A program made the position numbers and the translations under genes. The notes below the pieces were generated by a model, which saw only the letters and a program-made list of their open reading frames with translations, was not told where the DNA came from and searched no databases. Of a DNA stretch of 64,000 nt, positions 25,026 through 33,715 are shown piece after piece (the stretch's first letter is position 1; every line of letters begins with the position of its first letter). The DNA lies in contig NZ_KE159568.1 in NCBI RefSeq assembly GCF_000403845.2, positions 1,006,796 to 1,070,795 on the forward strand. Reading direction: 5' to 3'. This stretch comes from Eubacterium sp. 14-2 (lineage in GTDB: Bacteria > Bacillota > Clostridia > Lachnospirales > Lachnospiraceae).

Positions 25026-26072
25026 TTACATATACAACTCCAGAATCGCCAGTTCTTTTCCCTCCCTGCCTGACTCCAGATCCAGCACTTCCCCTTCCGG
25101 CAGCACTTTCACTATGGGCCTCAGCAGTGATTCCGGATGATTTTCCCACACCACTGCCCTGCGGCCGTCGGACAGGGCCACCTCGCAGCCCACCGGATAC
25201 ACAGCGATTTTCTTTGTGAAAATCTCCACCAGATCCGGGTCAAATTCCGCCCAGGTATTGGACATAATATAATCCACCGCACCGGAGGGGGAAATCGGAT
25301 CATGATAGGGCAGTCTGGATGTAAGGGCGTCAAACACATCTGCCACCTTGATAATTCTGGCATAATAGGAAATCTCATACCCTGACCTGCGCATGGGATA
25401 GCCGCAGCCATTATACCATTCATGATGTTCCAGCACCCCTGTACAGATTTCCGGAGAAAAGTCAAAATGCTCCTGAAGAAAATCATAGCTTAACTTGGGA
25501 TGCTGCACCACCAGCAGACGTTCTTCTTCCGTAAGCCCCCGCCTTGCATTCAGCACATCCTGTTCCACATATCGCTTTCCCACATCATGAAGCAGAGCCA
25601 CAACGGCCAGCGTATTCAGTTCCTCCAGTCCCAGATTCCCCGTTGCCGCCCCCAGCATGACAGAAAGAACCGCCACATTGACTGAGTGGAAAAATGTATA
25701 ATCTTCTGAAATTCTGGTATCAATCAGGTTATACATCCGCCCTCGCTCTGCAAGGACCTGACGTGTAATCTTTCCCGCCACTTCCTGAATATAATCCTGC
25801 TCCACCTCCTGATAACGCTCCTCCTGGAACAGGTCGTGCACCAGCCGCAGCGCCTCCTGTTTCAATTCCGGCGCTATAAACCGGGGCACCTCCAGATCCC
25901 AGCTGAATTCATCCTCTATGTAAATTCCCGGAATTCCCAGATTCTGCAGTTTCCAGACCGTCTCATCCATCAGGAAAAAACCCTTCTCCCATAAAAGCCC
26001 TCCGGCTCCGTCATAGATATTCTGTCCCAGTTCCATTCCCTTTTCCACATCCGCAACAGGTATATAACGCAT
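25026..26072 (-). CDS. HD-GYP domain cyclic di-GMP phosphodiesterase
   Basis: A 348-aa protein. It has an N-terminal DUF3391-like region, then an HD-GYP domain with ALLHDVGK and the double motif HHEWYNGCGYP. It should hydrolyse cyclic di-GMP through a binuclear metal site. The C-terminus is a PilZ-unlike beta tail of about 60 residues. It is 3 bp after a GGDEF gene, so synthesis and degradation of the messenger are encoded as a pair. Confidence 0.92.
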   Translation of the reverse strand: MRYIPVADVEKGMELGQNIYDGAGGLLWEKGFFLMDETVWKLQNLGIPGIYIEDEFSWDLEVPRFIAPELKQEALRLVHDLFQEERYQEVEQDYIQEVAGKITRQVLAERGRMYNLIDTRISEDYTFFHSVNVAVLSVMLGAATGNLGLEELNTLAVVALLHDVGKRYVEQDVLNARRGLTEEERLLVVQHPKLSYDFLQEHFDFSPEICTGVLEHHEWYNGCGYPMRRSGYEISYYARIIKVADVFDALTSRLPYHDPISPSGAVDYIMSNTWAEFDPDLVEIFTKKIAVYPVGCEVALSDGRRAVVWENHPESLLRPIVKVLPEGEVLDLESGREGKELAILELYM

Positions 26073-26075
26073 ATC

Positions 26076-27167
26076 TCAGACACCTCCTGTTTTCTGTTCC
26101 TTCTGCCTTTTCTTACACTGATACATCTGTTTATCTGCACGCCCCATAGTATCCTGCAGATTTCTGTCCATTTTCCGGTCAAACACCGCACAGCCTGAAG
26201 CAATCTGCATATACTCTTTTATACTGGTCTGAATTCCCTTCAGACTCTCCAGACGCCGGCACATATCCTCTTCTTTTTCCTGAAACACTCTGCTGGTGAT
26301 ACGTTCCGAGATCAGACAGAATTCATCTCCTCCTATCCGATATATTTCTCCAAATTCCCCAAATACATCCCGGATAATTTCACTTCCGGTTATAATATAG
26401 CAATCTCCCATTCCATGTCCGAACAGGTCGTTCACCTTCTTAAGATTATTCAGGTCAAACATGGCAATTGCGCATTTTTCAAATTTATGTTCCGGTATCC
26501 CCTGAAAATCCGCCTCAAATACTCTTCGGTTTTTCAGCATGGTAAGCCCGTCCGTTTCCGCTTCCTCTCTGATAATTTCGGCTTTTTTTCCGGCTTCTAT
26601 CAGTCCCATGGACACATCCAGAAACTGTACCGTCAGTATCAGGATAAAAAGCAGGCATCCAACTCTGGAAAAAGCTGCCACATCATCATAAAACCGATAA
26701 TAATAGTTCAATGCGTCCATCAGCATGGAACCGCCTATTATGCAGATACCGATAATATTGATATACACCCGGCGTTTCCAGGCAAAAATCTCTTTTCGCC
26801 GCTTAAACAGAATGCTTCCTCCGCTTATCATTGCCGCAAAAATAATAGAAATTCCAATCAGGTGCGTTACCCATATGGTTTCCCGGTAATCTGCCCATCC
26901 GAAAAACTGAAATACAAAACTGGCTGCAAAATCCAGAATCCCCATAAAGGCAAACCCATTCCACAGCCGGCTGCCTTTCATCTGGTAGACTACCTGAATA
27001 AAGCAGACTATGGGCAGCACCATCAGTTTCAGACTCATAAAAGTTATCTGATTGCACATAATTTCCCGGCCGAACATCAGAGCGGGCACCTGCGTCTCCA
27101 TGGTTGACCATATGGCAAAATAAATGGTAAACAGCCCCAGCCACTGAATGCCTTCATGAAAATGCAT
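26076..27167 (-). CDS. GGDEF diguanylate cyclase, 7-TM part of a split receptor
   Basis: A 363-aa ORF with seven membrane helices (residues about 10-185) and a GGDEF domain whose active site RIGGDEF is intact. It should make cyclic di-GMP. Its first ATG lies inside an A8 run and has no ribosome site. The preceding ORF overlaps it by 14 bp in another frame and carries the extracellular sensor domain and first helix. Together they have the layout of one receptor of about 560 aa (outer domain, 7TMR-DISM-like membrane block, GGDEF). So this is either a frameshifted gene, a frameshift-controlled gene, or an assembly error. Confidence 0.8.
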   Translation of the reverse strand: MHFHEGIQWLGLFTIYFAIWSTMETQVPALMFGREIMCNQITFMSLKLMVLPIVCFIQVVYQMKGSRLWNGFAFMGILDFAASFVFQFFGWADYRETIWVTHLIGISIIFAAMISGGSILFKRRKEIFAWKRRVYINIIGICIIGGSMLMDALNYYYRFYDDVAAFSRVGCLLFILILTVQFLDVSMGLIEAGKKAEIIREEAETDGLTMLKNRRVFEADFQGIPEHKFEKCAIAMFDLNNLKKVNDLFGHGMGDCYIITGSEIIRDVFGEFGEIYRIGGDEFCLISERITSRVFQEKEEDMCRRLESLKGIQTSIKEYMQIASGCAVFDRKMDRNLQDTMGRADKQMYQCKKRQKEQKTGGV

Positions 27168-27762
27168 TTTTTTTCCCGATGGTAAACCAGCTGATCACCA
27201 GTATCAGTCCCAGTACCAGCATACTGATGCCAGTCAAAAGAGACGGTGTTTTCCTGTTAAGCTGCTGCACCACAATAGCCGACTGGGGACCATATGTAAA
27301 CTCCGGCACTTCCACACTGCCATAATCATAACAGTTCCGCAGGCGTATTTCCAGCGTTTTTTTCGCATATTCTTCCTGCATCTGAACAAAATTCCAGCAG
27401 TTTCCCGGCGTTTTGCTATGAACATTTTTCGGCGCTTTTTTCCTGTATATCTGTTTTCCTTCCACAAAAACAGCCACTTCCTGATGGGAAGTATAAAAAC
27501 CCAGAGAATTTATGGAAATCACATCTTCATCCAGCTCTCTGCGCAGGATAATCTCCTCTCTGCCCTCCGGTATGGAAATTTTCTCAGGCAGTACCGGATA
27601 TTCCGTAATCCCTTCTTCTGTAACACAGATCCAGTCTTCATTGCAGGGAACAGCAGCGGAAAATTCCGTATCATATCCACTTCCTCTGAAAAAGCAGGCC
27701 ACCATTATTACGAAGAATATTCCAACTGTTACTTCTGCCAGATGTAATTTAAAGACTTTCAT
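27154..27762 (-). CDS. Extracellular sensor part of the split GGDEF receptor
   Basis: A 202-aa ORF: an N-terminal helix (8-25), an extracellular beta-rich domain of about 130 residues (7TMR-DISMED2-like, with FYTSHQEVAVFVEGKQIYRK), and a second helix at 175-195 ending GKKNAFS. The following ORF continues in the -1 frame with MHFHEG. The A8 run at 27174-27167 is the point where one frame changes into the other. Confidence 0.7.
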   Translation of the reverse strand: MKVFKLHLAEVTVGIFFVIMVACFFRGSGYDTEFSAAVPCNEDWICVTEEGITEYPVLPEKISIPEGREEIILRRELDEDVISINSLGFYTSHQEVAVFVEGKQIYRKKAPKNVHSKTPGNCWNFVQMQEEYAKKTLEIRLRNCYDYGSVEVPEFTYGPQSAIVVQQLNRKTPSLLTGISMLVLGLILVISWFTIGKKNAFS

Positions 27763-27821
27763 CTGCTACCCCTTTCAATTCCTCTTCTGAATACCACACT
27801 CTTATCTTTATATTCTAACAT

Positions 27822-27836
27822 ACTTTTGTCAAAAGT
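27822..27836. promoter_or_regulatory. Palindrome upstream of the split receptor
   Basis: ACTTTTG-T-CAAAAGT is a perfect 15-bp palindrome overlapping a leftward TTGACA -35-like box, about 60 bp before the start. No good -10 box is seen at the right spacing. Confidence 0.4.
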
Positions 27837-27908
27837 AAAATACTGTCAGACTTATTTACTTTTCCTTTTCCCTGGTACGAATTGAAAGAAATCTGTTCGA
27901 ACAAAGTG

Positions 27909-27991
27909 GGCAGACCCTGCGCATATTATTTTTCTCTTATAGGAAAGATACTTTCACGCGTTAGCGTGACAAGGTCTTTCCTATAAGATGA
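27909..27991 (+). repeat. Dispersed palindromic element, copy 2
   Basis: Head GGCAGACCCTGCGCATATTA, then a hairpin with outer arms TCTTATAGGAAAGA and TCTTTCCTATAAGA and core CACGC-GTTA-GCGTG. It lies directly after the terminator 27991-28028. Confidence 0.88.
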
Positions 27992-28028
27992 AAAACAGGC
28001 ACCAGCCGGTCAGCTGCTGCCTGTTTTT
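27991..28028 (-). terminator. Terminator after the MATE remnant
   Basis: AAAAACAGGCACCAGC pairs with GCTGCTGCCTGTTTTT with one mismatch and is T-rich on both sides. It is the former terminator of the truncated MATE gene. Confidence 0.8.
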
Positions 28029-28360
28029 ATATCTCTGATATACATAATTACACAAATTGCGGCTATCAGGGTTTCCACCACAGGCTGAGCTGCAATTACA
28101 CCGTTCAGCTTCCAGAAATAATTCAGTATAATTACTCCCGGAATAAACAGGACAGCATTTCTCAGAACTGTAACCGTCAGTGATTTTACTGCTTTTCCCA
28201 ATGCCTGAAAATAACTGGTCATCATATTGATCACACCCGGCAAAGGAGCCGACAGGCAAAAAATTTTCAAAAAATATCCTGTCTGTTCCGTCAGCCTGCC
28301 ATCCTGCAGGAATACAGAGGCAAACTGCCTGCCGAAAATTATAAAAACAGCCGCAAACCT
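28010..28360 (-). pseudogene. MATE efflux transporter remnant (C-terminal part)
   Basis: About 116 codons of a MATE-family transporter C-terminus remain in frame: RFAAVFIIFGRQFASV, then FLKIFCLSAPLPGVINMM, then three membrane helices and a normal stop. The first three quarters of the gene are missing and an in-frame stop lies just before 28360. The break point lies in the hairpin that terminates the tRNA operon. An internal ATG could express about 86 residues, but no ribosome site supports this. Confidence 0.75.
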
Positions 28361-28396
28361 TTGATTCTACTGGAAAATCCTTAAGTTTGCGACTGT
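28339..28396 (-). terminator. Terminator of the tRNA operon
   Basis: Leftward ACAGTCGCAAAC pairs with GTTTGCGGCTGT with one mismatch, then TTTTTATAATTTT. The right arm and T-tract are at the same time the first preserved codons of the MATE remnant. Confidence 0.8.
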
Positions 28397-28406
28397 TATC
28401 CGCAAA

Positions 28407-28479
28407 AGCGATAGACGGGGCTCGAACCCGCGGTCTCGACCTTGGCAAGGTCGCGCGTTACCAACTACGCCACTATCGC
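28407..28479 (-). tRNA. tRNA-Gly (GCC)
   Basis: 73 nt, acceptor stem GCGATAG / CTATCGC, anticodon loop TTGCCAA inside CGACC / GGTCG, T-loop GGTTCGAGCC. No CCA is encoded. Last of three tRNA genes. Confidence 0.95.
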
Positions 28480-28482
28480 AGA

Positions 28483-28553
28483 AGCGGGTGATGGGAATCG
28501 AACCCACGTATCCAGCTTGGAAGGCTGGTGTTCTACCATTGAACTACACCCGC
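28483..28553 (-). tRNA. tRNA-Gly (TCC)
   Basis: 71 nt, acceptor stem GCGGGTG / CACCCGC, anticodon loop CTTCCAA inside CCAGC / GCTGG, T-arm GGGTTCGATTCCC. It is 3 bp from the next tRNA, and no CCA is encoded. Confidence 0.95.
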
Positions 28554-28574
28554 ACAATAATTATTCAGTGTAAA

Positions 28575-28647
<73 letters not shown>

Positions 28648-28671
28648 CTGCTGTTCCTCAGCAACGATATC

Positions 28672-28700
28672 ATTTTACCTGCTAAACACCAAATTGTCAA
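28672..28700 (-). promoter_or_regulatory. Promoter of the tRNA operon
   Basis: Leftward TTGACA, 17-bp spacer, TAAAAT, about 25 bp before tRNA-Phe. Confidence 0.88.
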
Positions 28701-28738
28701 TACCCTTTTTTATTTTTTCTGAATAAAAATAAAAAAGT

Positions 28739-28792
28739 GGGGAAAGAGCAGGAATCCCTGCTTCTGCACACGAGATTTCCTGCCCTTTCCCC
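28739..28792 (-). terminator. Terminator of the AIM24-family gene
   Basis: A 16-bp stem, GGGGAAAGAGCAGGAA against its complement with one G-T pair, followed leftwards by a long T-rich run. Confidence 0.85.
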
Positions 28793-28819
28793 TGTTCCAT
28801 ACAAAATACCGGTATCTGC

Positions 28820-29500
28820 CTACCTGCCGGGCACCATACGGATAATTCTTCCGGCAAACTCATTAAAGTTCTGGGTCTGCAGTACCACTCTTCCAGGTCC
28901 GGTGAGTTTGGTCAGGAACAGGCCTTCCCCGCCGAAAAAGATATTTTTCAGGCCTTTTACGGTCTCAATTTCATACTTCACAGACTTTTCAAAAGCAACC
29001 ACGTTTCCGGTATCCACCTTGATTACTTCTCCCGGCGCAAGCTGCTTCTCCACCTTATTTCCGTCTATCTCAAGAAAAACCATACCTCTGCCGGAAATAT
29101 CCTGCAGAATAAAACCTTCTCCGCCGAACAGTCCCGCAGACAGCTTTTTAGTAAGAGCCACACTTAAGGTTACGCTTTCCTCTGCACAGAGAAAAGAACC
29201 CTTCTGGCAGATCATGCCTCCGGTTGCTCCCACATCCACAGGAAGAATCTCACCGGCCACTGTGGAGGCAAATGCAATCATGGTTCCCGGCCTCTCTGCT
29301 TTGTAAGTAGCCATAAACAGAGACTCTCCGGAGAACATTCTTCCAATGCTCTTTCCCAGACCGCCTTTCATATTGGAATCCATGGAAATTCCCTCTGTCA
29401 TCCAGGCCATTCCGCCGGACTGGGTATACATGGTTTCTCCTGCCGCATCAAAAAACACTTCCACTGCAGGCATGGTATCGCCTAAAACTTCATATCTCAT
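28820..29500 (-). CDS. AIM24 / TIGR00266 family protein
   Basis: A 226-aa protein made of beta-strand repeats typical of the AIM24 (TIGR00266) family, with glycine-rich turns such as MKGGLGKSIGRMFSGESLF, SAGLFGGEGFILQ and FFGGEGLFLTKL. Family members form a double-psi or trimeric beta fold; the biochemical role is unknown. It is a single-gene unit with its own terminator. No signal peptide is seen. Confidence 0.88.
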   Translation of the reverse strand: MRYEVLGDTMPAVEVFFDAAGETMYTQSGGMAWMTEGISMDSNMKGGLGKSIGRMFSGESLFMATYKAERPGTMIAFASTVAGEILPVDVGATGGMICQKGSFLCAEESVTLSVALTKKLSAGLFGGEGFILQDISGRGMVFLEIDGNKVEKQLAPGEVIKVDTGNVVAFEKSVKYEIETVKGLKNIFFGGEGLFLTKLTGPGRVVLQTQNFNEFAGRIIRMVPGR

Positions 29501-29615
29501 TGTTTCCTCTCCTTTACTGCCAATTTTTTACCGTCGGTCAGTTCAAATCATGACCTGCTTCTATTATAGTACAGAACGTCTGATTCTTCCACAAAAATTT
29601 TGCCCCAATACCTTA

Positions 29616-29644
29616 TTGACCCCCGAATGGAAAAATGCTAATAT
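29616..29644 (+). promoter_or_regulatory. Promoter of the CoA-transferase gene
   Basis: TTGACC, 17-bp spacer, TAATAT. The leader is about 80 nt. Confidence 0.78.
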
Positions 29645-29729
29645 GAAAATATGTTACATCTTTAACAATCAGAGTGTCAACGGACGCTTCTGACACTTTA
29701 ATACTTTAATCTCCAGGGAGGATTTAATC

Positions 29730-31070
29730 ATGGATTACACACAGGAATATGAGCAGAAACTTGTATCTGCCGAAGAAGCTGTAAAAGTCATCAAATCCGG
29801 TGACTGGGTAGATTACGGATGGTGCAACGGCACTCCGGATCTGCTGGACCGTGCACTGGCAGAGCGCACGGACGAACTGGACGATATCAACCTGCGCGGC
29901 GGCATCCTTTTAAAACCGCTGGCAATTTTTGAACGTGAAGATGCCGGGGAACACTTCACCTGGAACTCCTGGCATATGTCCGGAATTGAGCGCAAACTGA
30001 TTAGCCGCGGATGCGCTTACTATGCTCCTATCCGTTATTCTGAGCTGCCCCGTTATTACAGGGAACTGCCTGTGCGAAACAGCGTTGCCATGTTCCAGGT
30101 TTCACCCATGGACAAACATGGATTTTTCAATTTCGGGCCAAATGCTTCCCATCTGACAGCTGTATGTGAAACTTCCGCCAAAATTATTGTAGAAGTAAAT
30201 GAAAACATGCCCCGCTGTCTGGGCGGATTTGAAAACGGTGTACATATTTCCGATGTGGACTTTATTGTACAGGGTGAGAATCCTCCCATCGGAGAACTGG
30301 GTGCAGGCGGACCTGCCACTGATGTAGATAAAAAAGTAGCTGAATTAATCGTGGAAGAAATTCCAGACGGCGCCTGCCTGCAGCTTGGCATCGGCGGTAT
30401 GCCCAATGCAGTGGGCTCCCTGATCGCAGAGTCTGATTTAAAAGATCTGGGCGTTCATACGGAAATGTATGTGGATGCTTTTGTGGATATTGCCAAAGCA
30501 GGAAAAATCAATGGTTCCAAAAAGAATATTGACCGGTTCCGTCAGGCATTTGCCTTCGGCGCGGGAACAAAAAAAATGTACGACTACATCGACGACAATC
30601 CGGAACTGTTAAGCGCTCCGGTAAATTACACCAACGACATCCGCTCCATTTCCGCTCTGGACAACTTTATGTCCATCAACAATGCTGTGGATATCGACCT
30701 GTTCGGACAGGTAAGTTCCGAATCCTCCGGTATCAAACACATCAGCGGTGCAGGCGGACAGCTTGACTTCGTGCTGGGCGCATACCTTTCCAACGGCGGC
30801 AAGAGCTTTATCTGCTGCTCCTCCACTTTCAAAACAAAGGACGGAGAGCTGAAATCCAGAATTCTGCCCACCCTGCATCCCGGTTCTGTGGTTACCGATA
30901 CCCGTGCCAATATTCACTATCTTGTAACTGAGTATGGAAAAGTAAACTTAAAGGGATTATCCGCATGGCAGAAATGCGAAGCCATTATTTCCGTGGCGCA
31001 TCCTGATTTCAGAGATGAACTGATTGCAGAAGCAGAGAAAATGCATATCTGGAGAAGAAGCAACAAATAG
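29730..31070 (+). CDS. Butyryl-CoA:acetate CoA-transferase-like enzyme
   Basis: A 446-aa enzyme of the acetyl-CoA hydrolase/transferase family. The catalytic glutamate is E245 in [11 protein letters not shown], as in 4-hydroxybutyrate and butyryl-CoA transferases. The CoA-binding glycine motif (SGAGGQLDF) is in the C-terminal domain. The opening ([23 protein letters not shown]) is like the But protein of butyrate-producing Lachnospiraceae. It would move CoA from butyryl-CoA (or a related acyl-CoA) to acetate, the last step of butyrate formation. Exact acyl specificity cannot be read from the sequence; propionate or 4-hydroxybutyrate are alternatives. It is a single gene with its own promoter. 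Confidence 0.8.
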   Translation: MDYTQEYEQKLVSAEEAVKVIKSGDWVDYGWCNGTPDLLDRALAERTDELDDINLRGGILLKPLAIFEREDAGEHFTWNSWHMSGIERKLISRGCAYYAPIRYSELPRYYRELPVRNSVAMFQVSPMDKHGFFNFGPNASHLTAVCETSAKIIVEVNENMPRCLGGFENGVHISDVDFIVQGENPPIGELGAGGPATDVDKKVAELIVEEIPDGACLQLGIGGMPNAVGSLIAESDLKDLGVHTEMYVDAFVDIAKAGKINGSKKNIDRFRQAFAFGAGTKKMYDYIDDNPELLSAPVNYTNDIRSISALDNFMSINNAVDIDLFGQVSSESSGIKHISGAGGQLDFVLGAYLSNGGKSFICCSSTFKTKDGELKSRILPTLHPGSVVTDTRANIHYLVTEYGKVNLKGLSAWQKCEAIISVAHPDFRDELIAEAEKMHIWRRSNK

Positions 31071-31078
31071 TCTTCTGC

Positions 31079-31250
31079 TGACGCGTCAGGGTCTTTCCTG
31101 TAAAAAAGAATGCGCTATGCGCATTCTCCGCGCGCGAGCGGATTGCGCAGCAATAAACATCGCCCCCGCGAGCTGCGCATCATTGTTTGTTCTTCTACAG
31201 GAAGACACTTTCGCGCTTTAGCGTGACAAGGTCTTTCCTAATAGAAGAAC
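31079..31250 (+). repeat. Composite palindromic element, copy 3
   Basis: The hairpin 31189-31250 has the shared core GCGCTTTAGCGTGACAAGG and outer arms TTGTTCTTCT / AGAAGAACAA. The normal head is missing. Instead a diverged right arm (TCAGGGTCTTTCCTG, 31085-31100), a 9-bp perfect hairpin AGAATGCGC-TAT-GCGCATTCT (31107-31127) and a GC-rich segment rich in GCGC come before it. It looks like two nested or decayed copies filling the gap between the CoA-transferase and MATE genes. Confidence 0.8.
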
Positions 31251-31255
31251 AAAAT

Positions 31256-31297
31256 AAAAAAGGTGCAGAGCCCCCAACCGGGTCTTTGCACCTTTTT
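31256..31297 (-). terminator. Terminator of the MATE-epimerase-hemerythrin operon
   Basis: AAAAAGGTGCA pairs with TGCACCTTTTT around an imperfect GC-rich top; T-rich on both sides. Confidence 0.85.
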
Positions 31298-31308
31298 ATT
31301 TCTGTGGT

Positions 31309-32655
31309 TCAGCTCCTTTGTTCCTTCTTTTGAAACATAAGATAGCATACCGTAAAAAACAGAATGCCGTAAACAGAAGTTATGGGCACCGCCAGTCCTA
31401 TGGTGACCAGATTTGCCCCCGGCTGAATACTGAACAGATACGACAGCGGAACCCTCACCAGAAAAGACGAAGAAATCCCCTGTATCATCACCGGCATGGT
31501 TTTCCCATGGCCGTTAAAATATCCGATATAGCTGAACACCAGGCAGGTCAGAATCGCTTCCGGGCTGAAGCCCTTCAGATATTCCGCAGACCTGGCAATA
31601 TATTTCGGATCTGTGGTAAACAGCGCCGAAGGCACATCTCCCCGGAAAAAACTGAGGGCGAAAATAAAAACTCCGATACAGGCTCCTGCCGCCATCCCGG
31701 TCACCATGGCTTTTTTTGCCCGATCCTCTTTTCCCGCTCCCACATTCTGAGCCACAAAAGCAGACATGGACTGCATCAGGGAAGAAGGAATCAGCATCAC
31801 AAAAGCCGTCACCTTCTGGGCAATCCCATATCCGGAAGAAGCCTCCAGACTGATTCCATTTACAATAGCGCACAGAATCAGGAATGAAATATTCACCAGG
31901 AAATCCTGCAGTGCAATGGGAAACCCCAGTTTCAGAAAAGTTTTAATCTCCGGGTGGAACCCGATATCCTGCCTTGTCACAGAAAAAGGAAGACGCTGCC
32001 TGCGGATTATTATCAGCGATATGACCACGCTGACAAACTGGGCCAGAATGGTGGCAAGGGCTGCTCCCGCCACATTCATATGAAAAACTGCCACAAACAG
32101 CAAATCTCCTCCGATATTCACCACACAGGCAATGGCCACAAAAATCAGCGGCAGCCTGGAGTTCCCAAGGCCTCTGAAAATTCCGCTGATTACATTGTAG
32201 GCAACCACAAATACCAGTCCTGCACCGCAAATACGCACGTAAGTCACCGTCAGATCAAAGGCCTCCTCAGGCGCATTCAGCCATCCTGCCAGTCCGGGCG
32301 CAAAAATCAGCAGAAGCAGCATCATAAAAACCGTCAGAGCCATAAAAAAAGCAATGGCTCCGCCAATGACTTTCCCGATTTTCTCCGTGGCCCCTTCTCC
32401 CAGAAATCGGCTGATTAAAACCGTTACGCCCATGGTCAGGCCGGCAATTACAAATGTGACCAGATTGATAATATTACTCCCGGTGGAAACTGCCGAAATT
32501 CCGGCGCTGGTGCCGAACTGTCCCACCACCAGAAGGTCCACCGCCCCATACATGGCCTGCAAAATCAGCGCTCCCAGAACGGGTATCATAAATTTCAATA
32601 ATTTTCCCCCAATACTTCCCTGTGTAAAATCATCCGATAATTTTCTTTCTTCCAT
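31309..32655 (-). CDS. MATE family efflux transporter
   Basis: A complete 448-aa MATE transporter with twelve hydrophobic helices in two pseudo-repeats. The first half opens with the family pattern IGGKLLKFMIPVLGALILQ and VDLLVVGQFG. It uses sodium or proton gradients to export cationic compounds; the substrate is unknown. It lies 13 bp after galM and shares its operon. It is unlike the truncated MATE at 28010 in the visible C-terminus, so the latter is not a recent duplicate. Confidence 0.9.
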   Translation of the reverse strand: MEERKLSDDFTQGSIGGKLLKFMIPVLGALILQAMYGAVDLLVVGQFGTSAGISAVSTGSNIINLVTFVIAGLTMGVTVLISRFLGEGATEKIGKVIGGAIAFFMALTVFMMLLLLIFAPGLAGWLNAPEEAFDLTVTYVRICGAGLVFVVAYNVISGIFRGLGNSRLPLIFVAIACVVNIGGDLLFVAVFHMNVAGAALATILAQFVSVVISLIIIRRQRLPFSVTRQDIGFHPEIKTFLKLGFPIALQDFLVNISFLILCAIVNGISLEASSGYGIAQKVTAFVMLIPSSLMQSMSAFVAQNVGAGKEDRAKKAMVTGMAAGACIGVFIFALSFFRGDVPSALFTTDPKYIARSAEYLKGFSPEAILTCLVFSYIGYFNGHGKTMPVMIQGISSSFLVRVPLSYLFSIQPGANLVTIGLAVPITSVYGILFFTVCYLMFQKKEQRS

Positions 32656-32668
32656 TAAAGTTCTTCCT

Positions 32669-33715
32669 CTATCTGACAGAAAAACGATAGATAGTTTTCG
32701 TGGTAAATACTTCCCCCGCCTTTACAACAGAAGAGGGGAAGTTCTCCCTGTTTAATGCATTGGGATAAAACTGAGCTTCCAGACAGAAACCGCATCTGTC
32801 TTCATAGGCTGCCCCTCCTTTTCCAGTCTGAGAACCTATGAAATTCCCCGCATAAAACTGCACGCCGCAGGATTCTGTAAAGGCTTCCATGGCAATCCCT
32901 GTTTCTTCACAGTAAGCATTTGCCATGGCTTTCAGTTCTCCTGGCTTTTCACTGAGGACAAAATTATGGTCAAAACCACCGGCAAAATTCAACTGGTGGA
33001 AATCTGCCTCAATATCCTGCCCTATGGGCTTCATGGTTCTGAAATCCAGAGGGGTCCCCGCTACCGGTGCAATCTCTCCCGTGGGAATGGACATGGCATC
33101 TTTCACCGGCGTATAGCTTTCCGCCAGAATCTGTAATTTCTGGTTCAGAACCGGCCCGCTGTCATGGCCTCCCAGGTTAAAATAAGAATGATTGGTAAAA
33201 TTCATAACAGTGGCTTTATCTGCTTTCCCCTGATAACTGATTTCCACTGCATTGTCATCTGTCAGGGTATAGGTAACTTCCACTTCCAGATTTCCCGGAA
33301 ATCCCTGTTCTTCTTCGGTGCTCAGATGAGACAGGGTAATACTGCTGTCAGAAGATTCCTTCACCTTCCACAATGCCCGTTCAAATCCATTGGGAGCGCT
33401 GTGCAGGCTGATTCCCCTTTCATCCACCGGTATTGTGCAGGGTGTATTGTCGATTACCACCTGAGCACTTTCCAGCCGGTTGCAGTTTCTTCCCACGGTA
33501 GCCCCGAAATAGCAGGTGTGATTCTCATATTCAGAAGCAGAATCATAACCCAGAACCACATCTTTCAGGGCTCCCTCTTTATCCGGTACCAGTACGGATA
33601 CCAGTGTGGCCCCGTGGTCTGACACCTTTATCTTCATGTGATTTTTATTTTCCAGTATGTACAGAGAAGTGTTTTCTTCCTTCTGATTCGTTCCAAATGC
33701 CTGTGTTTCCATCAT
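32669..33715 (-). CDS. galM: Aldose 1-epimerase (mutarotase)
   Basis: A 348-aa galactose mutarotase-like protein. Family motifs: GATVGRNCNRLE, SLHSAPNGFER, the catalytic histidine region NFTNHSYFNLGGHD, and VQFYAGNFIG. It interconverts alpha and beta anomers of sugars such as galactose or glucose in the cytoplasm. The ATG directly follows the TGA of the hemerythrin gene, and a second ATG codon follows at once, so starting one codon later is equally possible. Confidence 0.92.
   Translation of the reverse strand: MMETQAFGTNQKEENTSLYILENKNHMKIKVSDHGATLVSVLVPDKEGALKDVVLGYDSASEYENHTCYFGATVGRNCNRLESAQVVIDNTPCTIPVDERGISLHSAPNGFERALWKVKESSDSSITLSHLSTEEEQGFPGNLEVEVTYTLTDDNAVEISYQGKADKATVMNFTNHSYFNLGGHDSGPVLNQKLQILAESYTPVKDAMSIPTGEIAPVAGTPLDFRTMKPIGQDIEADFHQLNFAGGFDHNFVLSEKPGELKAMANAYCEETGIAMEAFTESCGVQFYAGNFIGSQTGKGGAAYEDRCGFCLEAQFYPNALNRENFPSSVVKAGEVFTTKTIYRFSVR

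Noticed and set aside
25027-25149. Longer TetR start at an upstream ATG
   Set aside because: It would overlap the HD-GYP gene by over 120 bp and adds a Gly/Ser-rich leader not seen in TetR proteins; the GTG at 24996 has a ribosome site.
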